Origin: Io17-Chloro-G2 sp965226825
GTDB lineage: Bacteria > Chloroflexota > Dehalococcoidia > Lucifugimonadales > UBA3495
Direction of reading: 5' to 3'
Assembly: GCA_965226825.1 (NCBI GenBank)
Contig: CBDDED010000003.1
Span: forward strand, 2,914,001 to 2,978,000
DNA: 64,000 nt
The position numbers and the translations under genes are program-made. Below, in pieces: positions 33,792-43,058 of the stretch (positions are counted from its first letter, which is position 1; the number at the start of each line of letters is the position of its first letter). The notes beneath the pieces were generated by a model. The model did not search any database. It was given only the letters and a program-made list of their open reading frames with translations, and was not told where the DNA came from.

Positions 33792-34982
33792 CTAGACTTT
33801 GATCCCCAAGTCCATGGGAAGCTGAACTGCCTGATCACGGAATGGGGCAATTTCTCCAGGCATAACTCCCGCCTCAAGTACATGGCGAAAGCTGGGATCG
33901 TCAGCCAGAGGTTTCAGGATAGAGCCGTCGTTACTGGGAGTGATGAACAGAACTTCCCAGCCGTCTATCCCTTGGTCGCACAATAGGTCGGGGCTGTGAG
34001 TAGTAAGAATTACTTGGCGCTGCTCTCTATGCCTCTCATCGCCTCGACGGCGACGAACGGGTGCGCTCAAGGCATAAATCAGACCTGCAAGCCTCCTCAC
34101 AATGTCTCGGTTGAGGGATATTTCCGGCTCTTCAAGAAGCAGAAGGCCGCTTCGCTCAAGTAACGACCAAAACAGGCCAATCAGCCGCAAAGTACCATCA
34201 GAAAGCTGGTCTTCTCGTTGCCAAACATCATTGGCCCGCCAATTGTCAAATCGGGCCCTCAAATGGGGCTGGCTATTTGTTGGGTCTCTTTCAAACGTAA
34301 GCACTTCCAATTGCGGCACTATGCGCGCAAGGGAACGCGAGATCTTGTTTAATCGACTTTGGCGGGTATTGCTGTTAGTGGCTGCGATTCTTTCCAGAAA
34401 TCCTTGCCCAAATGGGTCGTTTTCCAGGCGGTTGCCAGAGATTTCAGTTCCATAGCGAACCAGTTGCGGCACCAAGTGCAGGTAAGTAACCTCATCAAAA
34501 AACTCAGCCACCGCCCGGAATCCCCGGTTGGCATTAATCTGCTCCAAGGCGGTCTCAGTGAGGAGCTCTGGATCACCCTCATCATCTTGGTTGGGACGCC
34601 GCAACAGGACCTCCCCAGAATGCTCTACGACCTCTTCCTGGACCATGATGCGGTGATTGCCCGATCGCTCCACGGTAAATACCAGGCGATAGACCCACTC
34701 GGCTGGTTCGTCGGCGTCGCTGCTTAAGTGGACTTCAACACCCACTCCCCTACCTGAATGAGCCGAAAGGCTACGGACTTGCCTCACCCCGCCCCTTTGC
34801 CGTACTGCTGCCTGTAGCCCACCCCCTTCTCGCTTGGCTATGTCTCGGAGAAAGCGGATAGCGTCGAGCAAGTTGGACTTACCCGACGCGTTGGGGCCAA
34901 TGATGAAAACGCGATCGCGCAGCGGCACGTCCACTTCGATGAAGTTGCGCCAGTTGGTCAATTTCAGACGGCTAATGATCAT
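33792..34982 (-). CDS. AAA family (SMC/OLD-like) ATPase (396 aa)
   Basis: ABC-type ATPase of the AAA_15/AAA_21 group. The N-terminus is SRLKLTNWRNFIEVDVP with Walker A GPNASGKSN at 29-37, the signature is LSDGTLRLIGLFWSLLE, Walker B is LLLLEEPEISLN, and ILTTHSPDLL is the H-loop. There is no long coiled coil and no fused nuclease, which fits action through the DUF4276-like partner downstream. It probably senses or acts on nucleic acid during infection; this role is inferred from family architecture. It is the first gene of a two-gene minus-strand operon in an otherwise metabolic region. Confidence 0.85.
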   Translation of the reverse strand: MIISRLKLTNWRNFIEVDVPLRDRVFIIGPNASGKSNLLDAIRFLRDIAKREGGGLQAAVRQRGGVRQVRSLSAHSGRGVGVEVHLSSDADEPAEWVYRLVFTVERSGNHRIMVQEEVVEHSGEVLLRRPNQDDEGDPELLTETALEQINANRGFRAVAEFFDEVTYLHLVPQLVRYGTEISGNRLENDPFGQGFLERIAATNSNTRQSRLNKISRSLARIVPQLEVLTFERDPTNSQPHLRARFDNWRANDVWQREDQLSDGTLRLIGLFWSLLERSGLLLLEEPEISLNRDIVRRLAGLIYALSAPVRRRRGDERHREQRQVILTTHSPDLLCDQGIDGWEVLFITPSNDGSILKPLADDPSFRHVLEAGVMPGEIAPFRDQAVQLPMDLGIKV

Positions 34983-35030
34983 GGGACTCTCCCAGTCAGT
35001 GGATCGCCAACGTCCATACTAGCTAAAATG

Positions 35031-35960
35031 CTACCCCTCACGCTCCAGCACCCGCCGCAGCGCCTCTTCATCAGCTCTTACTTCCACACCGGCGCGCTCT
35101 TCCTGGAGCAGCATGGCCACGCGGGAGTCCCGGCCGGCCCAGCCGCGATTCATTGCCTCGGTCAACTCCTGCAGCGCCAGGTTGGCCAGCCGCATTGGGA
35201 CGTCGAACTCCCGGCCCACGCCGACCGCCAGGTCCACGTCTTTGCGGGCCAACCTCAACGCAAAATCAGGGGGATCGAATTTACCCGGCAGCAGATGCTC
35301 CGCCAGCCCTTCAAAGGTGCCGCGGCGGCCCTGGGCTCCTTTACGCACCGCCTCCCAAAGGGCCAGGGGCTCGACCCCTGCTTTGACTCCCATCGTGAAC
35401 ACCTCGGCCAGCGCGCACTGGATGATATACCCGGCGCAATTGTGCACCAGCTTGGCTACCGCGCCGGAGCCGATCGGCCCCACGTAATAGGCCTGATCGC
35501 CTATGGCGTCCAGCACCGGCTTGCACCGGTCAAAGACCTCCTTATCCCCGCCTACCCAAATGGCCAAGCGTCCGCTTTCTGCGCCGCGGGGTCCGCCGCT
35601 GACCGGCGCGTCCAGCACGTGAATTCCCCTGGCGGCAGCCTGTTCGTGAATTCTCCGGATCAGCCCCGGAGTGCTGGTGCTCAGGTCGAAATAGACCTTC
35701 CCCTCAGACATGCCCTGAAAGATGCCATCTTCTCCGAGGGCAACCGCCTCAACCTCTACCGGTCCGGGCAGAGACGTGAACACAATCTCGCTGGCCTCGG
35801 CAACTTCCCGGGGGGAGTCAGCCCAAACCGCTCCGGCTTCCAGGTGGCGGGTTGCCGATTCCCGGCGTATGTCGTGGACCACCATTTCATTGCCGCCTTG
35901 CAGAGCGTTGAAAGCCATCCCGCCGCCCATGGTCCCCAGGCCGATAAAGCCAACTTTCAT
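35031..35960 (-). CDS. 3-hydroxyisobutyrate dehydrogenase family protein (309 aa)
   Basis: NAD(P)-dependent beta-hydroxyacid dehydrogenase. The start MKVGFIGLGTMGGGMAFNAL carries the GxGxMG cofactor motif; DAPVSGGPRGAESGRLAIWVGG is the substrate loop, and GSGAVAKLVHNCAGYI contains the catalytic Lys. A GGAGGAATC site precedes the ATG at 35960. The exact substrate (hydroxyisobutyrate, tartronate semialdehyde or other) is not evident. Confidence 0.92.
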   Translation of the reverse strand: MKVGFIGLGTMGGGMAFNALQGGNEMVVHDIRRESATRHLEAGAVWADSPREVAEASEIVFTSLPGPVEVEAVALGEDGIFQGMSEGKVYFDLSTSTPGLIRRIHEQAAARGIHVLDAPVSGGPRGAESGRLAIWVGGDKEVFDRCKPVLDAIGDQAYYVGPIGSGAVAKLVHNCAGYIIQCALAEVFTMGVKAGVEPLALWEAVRKGAQGRRGTFEGLAEHLLPGKFDPPDFALRLARKDVDLAVGVGREFDVPMRLANLALQELTEAMNRGWAGRDSRVAMLLQEERAGVEVRADEEALRRVLEREG

Positions 35961-36086
35961 GATTCCTCCCACGTATTCCAATATTTTTGACCTGTAGCCA
36001 GGAAATCCGCGGCCGCCAGTACGGCCGGCCGGTCGATTCCCGCCATTATCGTGGGGCTGCCCGCCAGCCGCAAGGGAAGTGTTATC

Positions 36087-37127
36087 ATGGCCGAAAGGCC
36101 GTCGAAACTATGCTTGATGAGGTGGTCCCGTTTGCTCGCGGAAGAGGAAAAGCTCTGGTTATATGACGTTGTTGAGCCCGGTCAGGCGGGGGAGATTACC
36201 GTGGTCCGGTTGACCGCGGCCAACATCGCCGAGTACGCCCGCGCCACCCAGAACCCGGACCCACAGTACCGAGATGATGCCGCTCTGCGGGACTACGCCG
36301 GCGCGGCCGTAGCGATGCCGACCATGGTCTTGTCCTATGCGCCGTTGCTCCGGGAAGACATAGCCGGGGCCAACGGTTTTATCGCCCAGGAAGTGTCAAC
36401 CACCGCCCGGCGACAAACACCCTTTGCCAAATGCGAGATACGTTGGCGACTTCCGGCCCGTGAGGGCGACACCATTTACGGCTCCCGGCGGGTGTTGGAG
36501 AAATACGAGAGGCGGGGCAGCCGTTTCGTGACCTTCCGGGTGGAAGCTTCTAACCAGAACGGCGAATCAGTCGCCGAGTACGACTACACCTGCATTTTTG
36601 ACTATGCCCAGGTCCGGAAAGAGGTCCCGGGTAACCAGAGGAGCCCCGAGGCCTCGCCGCCCAGCCACTCGGAGCCCGCCGCCGTCCGCAGGGCTCTAAC
36701 CTTCGACGCCATCGCCGTTAATGACCCGTTGACGCCGCTGACCCTGGCCGAGAGCCAGGAGATCATCAACGGAAAAGACTCCTTCCGGCTGGCCGGCGAG
36801 CACAATCCCATTAACATTCACACCGACGAGGAGTTTGCCCGGCAGAACATCTTCAGCGGGACGGTGAGCTCGGGCCCCGCCGCCATGGCTTACGTGGACC
36901 AGATGTTGGCCCAGTCCTTTCCGTTACAGGCGTTTTACCAGGGAGGCACCCTGCTGTTACGCGGCATCGAGCCGTTCCGCACCGGTGACACGGTAACCTG
37001 GCAGGGCGAGGTCACCGGCAAGGCGGACAGGGACGGCCAAAAAACCGTGGAATGCCGGGTGCGCGGCGTCAACCAGCGGGGAGACCTGGTCAACCTGTCG
37101 GATGCGTCGCTGAACCTGGAAGATTGA
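36087..37127 (+). CDS. Fused double hot-dog MaoC-like hydratase (346 aa)
   Basis: Two hot-dog domains in one chain. Residues 30-170 resemble the N-type MaoC domain (EYARATQNPDPQYRDDAALRDYAGAAVAMPTMV), and residues 205-340 the C-type with a hydratase-like motif AGEHNPINIHTDEEFARQNIFSGTVSSGPAAMAYV. The Asp/His of the second domain are likely catalytic. It is the fused counterpart of the split pairs at 1502-2403 and 53344-54173. The ATG at 36087 is one of several possible starts. Confidence 0.8.
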   Translation: MAERPSKLCLMRWSRLLAEEEKLWLYDVVEPGQAGEITVVRLTAANIAEYARATQNPDPQYRDDAALRDYAGAAVAMPTMVLSYAPLLREDIAGANGFIAQEVSTTARRQTPFAKCEIRWRLPAREGDTIYGSRRVLEKYERRGSRFVTFRVEASNQNGESVAEYDYTCIFDYAQVRKEVPGNQRSPEASPPSHSEPAAVRRALTFDAIAVNDPLTPLTLAESQEIINGKDSFRLAGEHNPINIHTDEEFARQNIFSGTVSSGPAAMAYVDQMLAQSFPLQAFYQGGTLLLRGIEPFRTGDTVTWQGEVTGKADRDGQKTVECRVRGVNQRGDLVNLSDASLNLED

Positions 37128-37146
37128 CCTCCCGGGATTATCGATT

Positions 37147-37602
37147 CTACCTCACCCGGCCATAAACCTTGTCCGGCGAGACCAGCACGACGACGGCTTC
37201 CTGGGTGACCATGGCTGCGTCATACTCCTCCCAGTCTGGGTGGTCTTTGTCGCCGCAGGCCCGGTAGACCTCCCGGAGCATCACCCGCAGTTCCTCGGCG
37301 TCGGTGTTGCCCGCGTCGTAAAGGGTCGCCTGACCCTGCACGACTGCAAAGCTTCTCCAGTCAGGAGTGACCGTCAAAACCGTGCAGTGGGGGTTGCGGC
37401 GCAGGTTGTGAACCTTGGCCGAATTGCCACGGACCGAAACAAATGCGGCATTGCCCTGATACGCCCCGCACACGACAATGCTAACCTGGCTGGCACCATT
37501 CCTCTGTAGGGTGGTGATCACCCCCTGATGATTGGATTCCATGAAAGGCCGCGCCTCTTCAAATTCCAATTCCAGACCTCCGAACGTTAAAGTGTCCGTC
37601 AA
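37147..37602 (-). CDS. PPOX-class F420/FMN-dependent protein (151 aa)
   Basis: Split-barrel protein of the pyridoxamine-phosphate-oxidase-like class: ESNHQGVITTLQRNGASQVSIVVCGAY, VRGNSAKVHNLRRNPHCTVLTV and SFAVVQGQATLYD. Members bind F420 or FMN and reduce small organics. Its stop codon lies 20 bp from the stop of the fused MaoC gene, so the two converge. Confidence 0.88.
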   Translation of the reverse strand: MTDTLTFGGLELEFEEARPFMESNHQGVITTLQRNGASQVSIVVCGAYQGNAAFVSVRGNSAKVHNLRRNPHCTVLTVTPDWRSFAVVQGQATLYDAGNTDAEELRVMLREVYRACGDKDHPDWEEYDAAMVTQEAVVVLVSPDKVYGRVR

Positions 37603-37763
37603 GTATAACCCGTAGGTTGCCCCGGCTCTAAAATAGCCCTAGAGTACGATCAGGCACGAAGCCGCGGCTCGAACGGCCCGCACCGGCGGAATCCAGCCAA
37701 AATCTTGAGGCCGGCCCCGTCCCACGGCGGCCGGTTCGTCTAATCCGGCCGGAAGGAGCAGCT

Positions 37764-38582
37764 TTGGAACTCATAGAGTTGGGTAAAACCGGCCTGATGG
37801 TGCCGGAAATCGGCGTGGGAACCTGGAAGTATTCCGGGGGCGTAGAGCCGCTGCAGACGGGAATAGACCTGGGAGCGTGGCTCATTGACACTGCCGAGAT
37901 TTACCGTACCGAGGGCGTCGTGGGGCAGGCCATCGCGTCCCAAAGGAGCGGGATTTTCCTGGCCACCAAAGTCTCCGGGGACCACCTGCGCACCAATGAG
38001 GTAATGCGGGCCGCCGATGCCAGCCTTCGGCTGTTGGACACAGACTACATTGACCTGTACCAGATTCACTGGCCCAACAGGCGCGTGCCCATCGCCGAGA
38101 CCATGGGCGCCATAGAAACCCTTGTAGACCGGGGCCTCGTCAAATACATCGGGGTTAGCAACTTCAGCCTGAGCGAACTGCGGGAAGCGCAGGCCGCTAT
38201 GACCCGCTACCCCATTGTCTCCAACCAGGTGCTGTACAGCCTGATCGACCGGGACATCGAGAGGGACCTGCTGCCTTATTGCCAGGAACAGGGCATCACT
38301 GTCATGGCCTACACCCCGCTTGCCGACGGCTCCCTGGCTAGAAACTCACGGTTGCCCATCGGGCGCCGCGGCACCCGGGGAATCAGCGCCCTGGAGTCTG
38401 TGGCGGCCGAGTCGGGCAAGACCATGGCTCAAGCGGCGCTCAATTGGTGCACCTCGCATCCAAACGTGATTGCCATTCCCAAAAGCAACAGCCGGGACCG
38501 CGTAGCAGAAAACTGCGGCGCGTCCGGTTGGCGGCTTTCCCCGGAGCAGATCAGGACTCTGGATGACGCCTTCGCCAGATAA
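37764..38582 (+). CDS. Aldo/keto reductase (272 aa)
   Basis: TIM-barrel NADPH-dependent oxidoreductase. The tetrad is visible: Asp in LIDTAEIY, the Tyr of AEIY, Lys in FLATKVSGD, and His in YQIHWPN. The C-terminal cofactor part has AIPKSNSRDRVAENCGASGWRLSPEQIRTLDD. It resembles the 2,5-diketogluconate reductase-like group. Confidence 0.93.
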   Translation: MELIELGKTGLMVPEIGVGTWKYSGGVEPLQTGIDLGAWLIDTAEIYRTEGVVGQAIASQRSGIFLATKVSGDHLRTNEVMRAADASLRLLDTDYIDLYQIHWPNRRVPIAETMGAIETLVDRGLVKYIGVSNFSLSELREAQAAMTRYPIVSNQVLYSLIDRDIERDLLPYCQEQGITVMAYTPLADGSLARNSRLPIGRRGTRGISALESVAAESGKTMAQAALNWCTSHPNVIAIPKSNSRDRVAENCGASGWRLSPEQIRTLDDAFAR

Positions 38583-38793
38583 CCAATCAGCCAGAGCCAA
38601 CGCATTCCAATGTGACAGATGGATTTTGTGTCCTAAGTGGTGCGTATTCGCCCTTGGTCCGACGGCTCTCACCCCCGTCTTTCACCTTCTGCCCTTCCCG
38701 CAGCGCCGACCCGTGAAAGTAACCAGCTTCTTCGAGTCGGCCGATTTTGGAGTACATTTTTACCGCCCAACCGGCCAAGTCCATCAATTGCCC

Positions 38794-38960
38794 CCCGTCA
38801 TTTGTATGTTGCGAATGTCCCACGAATGGGCCAAGACGGATATGCCAACCAAGAAGGGTCACGTGGACAGGTCGACGTCCCACCTGGAAAATTCTTGCAG
38901 ACCCACGTCAGGTTGGATGGGAGAATGGGCTCTGGATTCCCGCTGCGGCGAGAATGACGG
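38794..38960. repeat. Interspersed element, left arm decayed
   Basis: The right end TGGATTCCCGCTGCGGCG then AGAATGACGG is intact, and the core (GACAGGTCGACGTCCCACCT, CAGGTTGGATGGG) matches 25917-26090. The left end retains only CCGTCATT and lacks the GCGGGAATCCAG arm. Confidence 0.85.
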
Positions 38961-39168
38961 ATGGCTTGGTAAAAGCCACCCGTGAGGATGAAAATAGTCT
39001 TTTCATAGTAATTGCGGGTGATCTGGCCGAGGCCACGCATGGGGATGATGATGGCCTATTTTCATAACAATGACGGGACTATGGAACAAAACGGCCTCTG
39101 ATTACCGCTGCAGATAGAGTGACGGGGGATTTGGTGACAATTGAAAGACCCTGGGCGGGCAACATAAT

Positions 39169-39197
39169 TTGACAATCGGAAGGGTTGGCGGTACGGT
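39169..39197 (+). promoter_or_regulatory. Promoter of the glycine betaine transporter operon
   Basis: TTGACA at 39169-39174, a 17-bp spacer and TACGGT at 39192-39197, about 80 bp upstream of the proV-like start. Confidence 0.55.
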
Positions 39198-39275
39198 CAA
39201 AAATTACCAGCCACAATCAACCAATACCTGGGGCAGGATGAGGCCAGGCATCAGATTCCAAGGTGTCGGGAGACC

Positions 39276-40571
39276 GTGATGAACAATGAAAACGTCGTCC
39301 TGAATAACGGGACCGATTCCGGATCCACCTCCATCAGGGTCAATTCGCTATGGAAGGTTTTCGGCAAGAACCCTGAAAGGGTCCTCGACCCCCTATACGC
39401 CGAGAAGGACAGGTCATTCTTCCAGTCCGAGTTTGGCAATGTAGTGGGTCTGCAGGACGTTTCCTTCGAAGTCGGCCGAGGTCAAACTTTCGTAATAATG
39501 GGGCTGTCGGGCAGCGGCAAGTCCACCCTGGTGCGCTGCTTGATCCGGCTGATCGAGCCCACAGCCGGGGAGATAGTCATCGACGGAGAGGACATCACCA
39601 AAATGTCCGACACCGACCTGTCCGAGTTGCGCCGCAGGAAGATAGCAATGGTGTTTCAGCACTACGGGCTGATGCCCCACCGCAACGTGCTGGACAACGC
39701 GGCCTGGGGCTTGGAGGTGCAGGGCATCAGCAAGGAAGAGCGTTACGCCCGCGCCCGCGAAGTCCTGGACCTCGTCGGCCTCACCGGTTGGGAAGATTCC
39801 TACCCCCGCCAATTGTCCGGCGGGATGCAACAACGGGTGGGTCTGACCCGTGCCCTGGCGGTGGACACCGAAATTCTGCTGATGGACGAGCCGTTCAGCG
39901 GCCTCGACCCCCTGATACGCCGCCAAATGCAGGATGAGTTGCTGCGCCTGCAGGAAGAATTGCAAAAGACCATCGTCTTTATCACCCACGACCTCAATGA
40001 GGCGCTGAAGCTGGGAGACCGCATCGCCATCCTGCACGATGGCCGCGTGGCCCAAATCGGGTCACCGGAGGACATTGTGCTCCGGCCGGAAGACGAGTAC
40101 GTCGGGGACTTCACGCAGGACGTGCGCCTGGAAACGGTCCTGACGGCCAGCAAGGTGATGGTGACACCCAAGGCTACCTTGATGGGCCACCAGGGGCCAC
40201 GGGCAGCGCTGCACACCATCGCAGGAAGCGACGGCGACGCCGCATGGGTTGTCGACCGGAAAGAGCGCTACATCGGCCTGCTTTCTATCTCCAAGGCCGA
40301 GCGGGCCTTGCGGGCAGGCGTCACGAGGCTCGACCAGGCATGGGACTACGTCGACCGGGAATACCAGGCCGTGACCCCGACGACCACTTTCGACCAACTC
40401 ATAACGATGGCCCTTGGCAGCGACTACCCCATTCCCGTTATCAGTGATGAAGGGATGCTCGTGGGCGAGGTCCATCGCAGCGCCCTGGCCGAAGCCATCG
40501 CCGAAACCTCCCATGCCGACCCTGACTACGAGGCGAACGCCGCAGCCAACGCTGCCATCGCAACGGAGTAA
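39276..40571 (+). CDS. proV: Glycine betaine/proline ABC transporter ATPase (431 aa)
   Basis: ATPase of a ProU/OpuA-type importer for compatible solutes. The N-terminus (LWKVFGKNPERVLDPL) is the typical ProV lead-in; Walker A is GLSGSGKST, the signature LSGGMQQRVGLTRALA, and Walker B ILLMDEPFSGLDPLIRR. A tandem CBS module follows at about 300-420 (LLSISKAERALRAG, YPIPVISDEGMLVGEVHRS), which in OpuA senses ionic strength. It starts a three-gene operon. Confidence 0.94.
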   Translation: MMNNENVVLNNGTDSGSTSIRVNSLWKVFGKNPERVLDPLYAEKDRSFFQSEFGNVVGLQDVSFEVGRGQTFVIMGLSGSGKSTLVRCLIRLIEPTAGEIVIDGEDITKMSDTDLSELRRRKIAMVFQHYGLMPHRNVLDNAAWGLEVQGISKEERYARAREVLDLVGLTGWEDSYPRQLSGGMQQRVGLTRALAVDTEILLMDEPFSGLDPLIRRQMQDELLRLQEELQKTIVFITHDLNEALKLGDRIAILHDGRVAQIGSPEDIVLRPEDEYVGDFTQDVRLETVLTASKVMVTPKATLMGHQGPRAALHTIAGSDGDAAWVVDRKERYIGLLSISKAERALRAGVTRLDQAWDYVDREYQAVTPTTTFDQLITMALGSDYPIPVISDEGMLVGEVHRSALAEAIAETSHADPDYEANAAANAAIATE

Positions 40572-40640
40572 CCGGTGAACCGAGAGTGCAGCCCACTGTT
40601 AATTCATGAATCAAGGCTCACCATTTCCCAGGAGGCATAG

Positions 40641-41735
40641 ATGGCAGCGATAACGAGCGACGAGAACGAACCGCAGCCCCTTATTTCGCCCACTCCCGTG
40701 CATGGAGAAGCAACGCCGGCCAACCATCCGCGGCAAACCGGCATACGCCTGGTCCACAAGCAGTTGGCCGGCGCAGCAGCAGTGCTGGTTGTGTTCATAG
40801 TGTGCCTGGCGGTCTGGGGTGCGGGAATGGGATTTCCCACAACCGTCTCAACTTCGGAAGTTGCAACGACCGGGGGCGGCAGCGTAACGCTGACCAAGAC
40901 GTACCGGGACGTTTCCAGCGATGCCATCAACGACGCTGTCAAATGGGTGACCAGGGAGGGCAACTGGCTCTTCGGCGGTCTGAAGACCGCTGTTACCTAT
41001 GCCCTGCTTTACATTGAGACGGGCCTGGAATGGCTGCCGTGGCCGGCAGTCGTCCTCGGCCTTGCCCTGCTGTCCTTCGCCGTGGGACGCTGGCCGCTCA
41101 CGGTGTTTACATCCCTGGCGCTGCTCTTCGCCGGCTTCATGGGCCTCTGGGGGAACATGATGGACACCATTGCGCTGATGCTCGTAGCGGTGTTGCTCTC
41201 GGTTGGAGTCGGGTTTCCACTGGGTGTGCTGGCTGCCCGCAACCGGATGATAGACAGCTTCATGCGCCCCGTGTTGGATGGAATGCAGACCATGCCCAGC
41301 TTTGTATACCTGTTGCCGGGCATCCTGTTCTTTGGGCTGGGGAAACCGGCGGGAATCTTCGCCACCATAATTTATGCCGTGCCCCCGGTAATCCGGTTGA
41401 CCAACCTGGGAATCCGCCAAGTCTCTCCGGAGACGGTGGAGGCCGGCCGTTCCTTCGGCGCTTCGCCGCTCCAGTTACTGGTCAAGGTGCAGGTGCCCAT
41501 GGCCCTGCCGACCATCATGGCCGGCATCAACCAGACAACCATGATGGCGCTGGCCATGGTTACCATCGCCAGCCTGGTGGCAGCCGGAGGCCTGGGAGAC
41601 AACGTGCTCCGGGCCCTGCAGAAGAACGACTCGGGAACCGGAGCCATCGCCGGGCTGACCATAGTATTCCTGGCAATCATCATAGACCGGTTGACCCAGG
41701 CCGCCGCCCGCCGCCAACAAGAAGCCATCGACTAA
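40641..41735 (+). CDS. proW: Glycine betaine/proline ABC transporter permease (364 aa)
   Basis: Integral membrane subunit with about seven to eight helices. The EAA-type loop is ETVEAGRSFGASPLQLLVKVQVPMALPTIMAGINQTTMMALAMVTIASLV, and PVLDGMQTMPSFVYLLPGILFFGLGKPAGIFATIIYAVPPVIRLTNLGIR is a ProW hallmark. An N-terminal cytoplasmic extension and an external loop of about 50 residues (roughly 65-115) between the first two helices lengthen it compared with OpuAB. Confidence 0.93.
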   Translation: MAAITSDENEPQPLISPTPVHGEATPANHPRQTGIRLVHKQLAGAAAVLVVFIVCLAVWGAGMGFPTTVSTSEVATTGGGSVTLTKTYRDVSSDAINDAVKWVTREGNWLFGGLKTAVTYALLYIETGLEWLPWPAVVLGLALLSFAVGRWPLTVFTSLALLFAGFMGLWGNMMDTIALMLVAVLLSVGVGFPLGVLAARNRMIDSFMRPVLDGMQTMPSFVYLLPGILFFGLGKPAGIFATIIYAVPPVIRLTNLGIRQVSPETVEAGRSFGASPLQLLVKVQVPMALPTIMAGINQTTMMALAMVTIASLVAAGGLGDNVLRALQKNDSGTGAIAGLTIVFLAIIIDRLTQAAARRQQEAID

Positions 41736-41908
41736 GGCCACTGAGGGAGCTGGATGGCCGGGGCGCTGGATGACCGGGCCGCTAGTTGACCGGGATGATG
41801 GCAGGCCAATGGTTTGACAGGCCATATCAGTGCTGATAAATTGGCGCTGGCGTCCTACCAGGCAGATATGAACGATACCCTGATCCGTACGAAATGGAGG
41901 CACCAATC

Positions 41909-42931
41909 TTGTTAACCAGATTCAGAACCCTAATACTTGCGGTGTTGGTTACCGCGGTACTCTCGGCATCCGCTATGGGCTGCGCCGGTGAGGAGCCCAA
42001 GCAGACCATCATCTTCGGAGACCTCAACTGGGATAGCGCCCAGCTGCAGAACCGTATAGCCCAGTACCTTGTGGAGGAGGGCTACGGTTACCCGACGGAC
42101 GTAAAGCTCGGGGCCACCTTGCCCCTGTTCCAAGGCCTGAAACGGGGCGACACCCACGTCACCATGGAGATTTGGCTTCCCAACCAGGACGAGGCCTGGG
42201 ACGAAGCCCGAGCCGACGGCGCAGTTCTGTCCGTGGGCAAGAGCCTGGGCTCAGACTGGCAGTCGTCCTTCGTTATCCCCGCTTACATGCAGGAGGAATA
42301 CCCGGACCTGGATAGCGTTGAAGACTTGAAAGATCCCCAGTATAGGGACCTGTTCAAGACGGCGGAAACCGGCGACAAGGCGCGGCTGGTTTCCTGTGTC
42401 ATCGGTTGGGCCTGTGAGGAAGTGAACGCTGCCCAAATCGAGGGATACGGCCTGGCGGACCACATCGAAGTCATCAACCCCGGAGACGGCGCAGCCATGA
42501 ACGCCGACCTCTACGGCGCTTTCGAGCGGAAGGAGCCCTGGCTCGGCTACCAGTGGGGCACCAACGACCCGGCCCTGAAGCTAGACTTGGTCCGGCTGGA
42601 GGAACCGGCCTACAGCGACGAATGCTGGTTCACGACCAAGGCCTGCGCCTATGAGGATGCGACCATCCTGATTGCGGTGAACCCCGACCTTCCGGCTTCG
42701 GCTCCAGATGTTATCGACCTGCTGCGTAAGTGGGACTTTAACATCGAAATTTACAAGGAAGCGGTCAACTGGCGGGACCAGAACCCGGATGCCGACATCG
42801 CAGCCACCGCCACCTGGTGGCTGAACAGCAACGCCGACGTTTGGCAAGCCTGGGTGACGAAAGAAGCCGCCGAATCAATCAAGGAAGCGCTGAAAGAGGG
42901 TGAAGAGCCCGACGGCTGGCCGGACGAGTAG
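41909..42931 (+). CDS. proX: Glycine betaine ABC transporter substrate-binding lipoprotein (340 aa)
   Basis: Type II periplasmic-binding-protein fold (OpuAC). The TTG at 41909 is preferred: it is preceded by GGAGG at about 8 bases and opens a lipoprotein signal (LTRFRTLILAVLVTAVLSASAMGC). The frame also starts at an ATG at 41894. FGDLNWDSAQLQNRIAQYLVEEGYGYPTDVKLGATLPLFQGLKRGDTHVTMEIWLPNQ is the conserved ligand-binding start; Trp residues such as those in WDSAQ, EIWLPN and PWLGYQWG could form the betaine cage. It is the last gene of the operon. Confidence 0.9.
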   Translation: MLTRFRTLILAVLVTAVLSASAMGCAGEEPKQTIIFGDLNWDSAQLQNRIAQYLVEEGYGYPTDVKLGATLPLFQGLKRGDTHVTMEIWLPNQDEAWDEARADGAVLSVGKSLGSDWQSSFVIPAYMQEEYPDLDSVEDLKDPQYRDLFKTAETGDKARLVSCVIGWACEEVNAAQIEGYGLADHIEVINPGDGAAMNADLYGAFERKEPWLGYQWGTNDPALKLDLVRLEEPAYSDECWFTTKACAYEDATILIAVNPDLPASAPDVIDLLRKWDFNIEIYKEAVNWRDQNPDADIAATATWWLNSNADVWQAWVTKEAAESIKEALKEGEEPDGWPDE

Positions 42932-42964
42932 CCCAACCCGGCAAGCCCGCCGATAACCCCGCAA

Positions 42965-42993
42965 AAAGAGCCCTTCTTATTGAGGGGCTCTTT
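42965..42993 (+). terminator. Intrinsic terminator after proX, probably bidirectional
   Basis: A 9-bp stem AAAGAGCCC / GGGCTCTTT with an 11-base loop. A T-rich stretch follows on the plus strand and TTTTTGC on the minus strand, where the GNAT remnant ends. Confidence 0.8.
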
Positions 42994-43058
42994 CTTTGCC
43001 ACCGTTTTCTCCCCGGCGCAGGGCGGGGCTGGGAATTTACGTGTGCCCGGAGAGGCAG

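Larger units (their letters stand above)
38583..39275. other. Long intergenic region with two decayed elements and the proV promoter
   Basis: No supported gene in 690 bp. It holds an element with a decayed left end (38794-38960), a second strongly decayed fragment (39073-39137) with the tail GACAATTGAAAGACCC at 39136-39151, and a promoter at 39169-39197. Confidence 0.65.
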
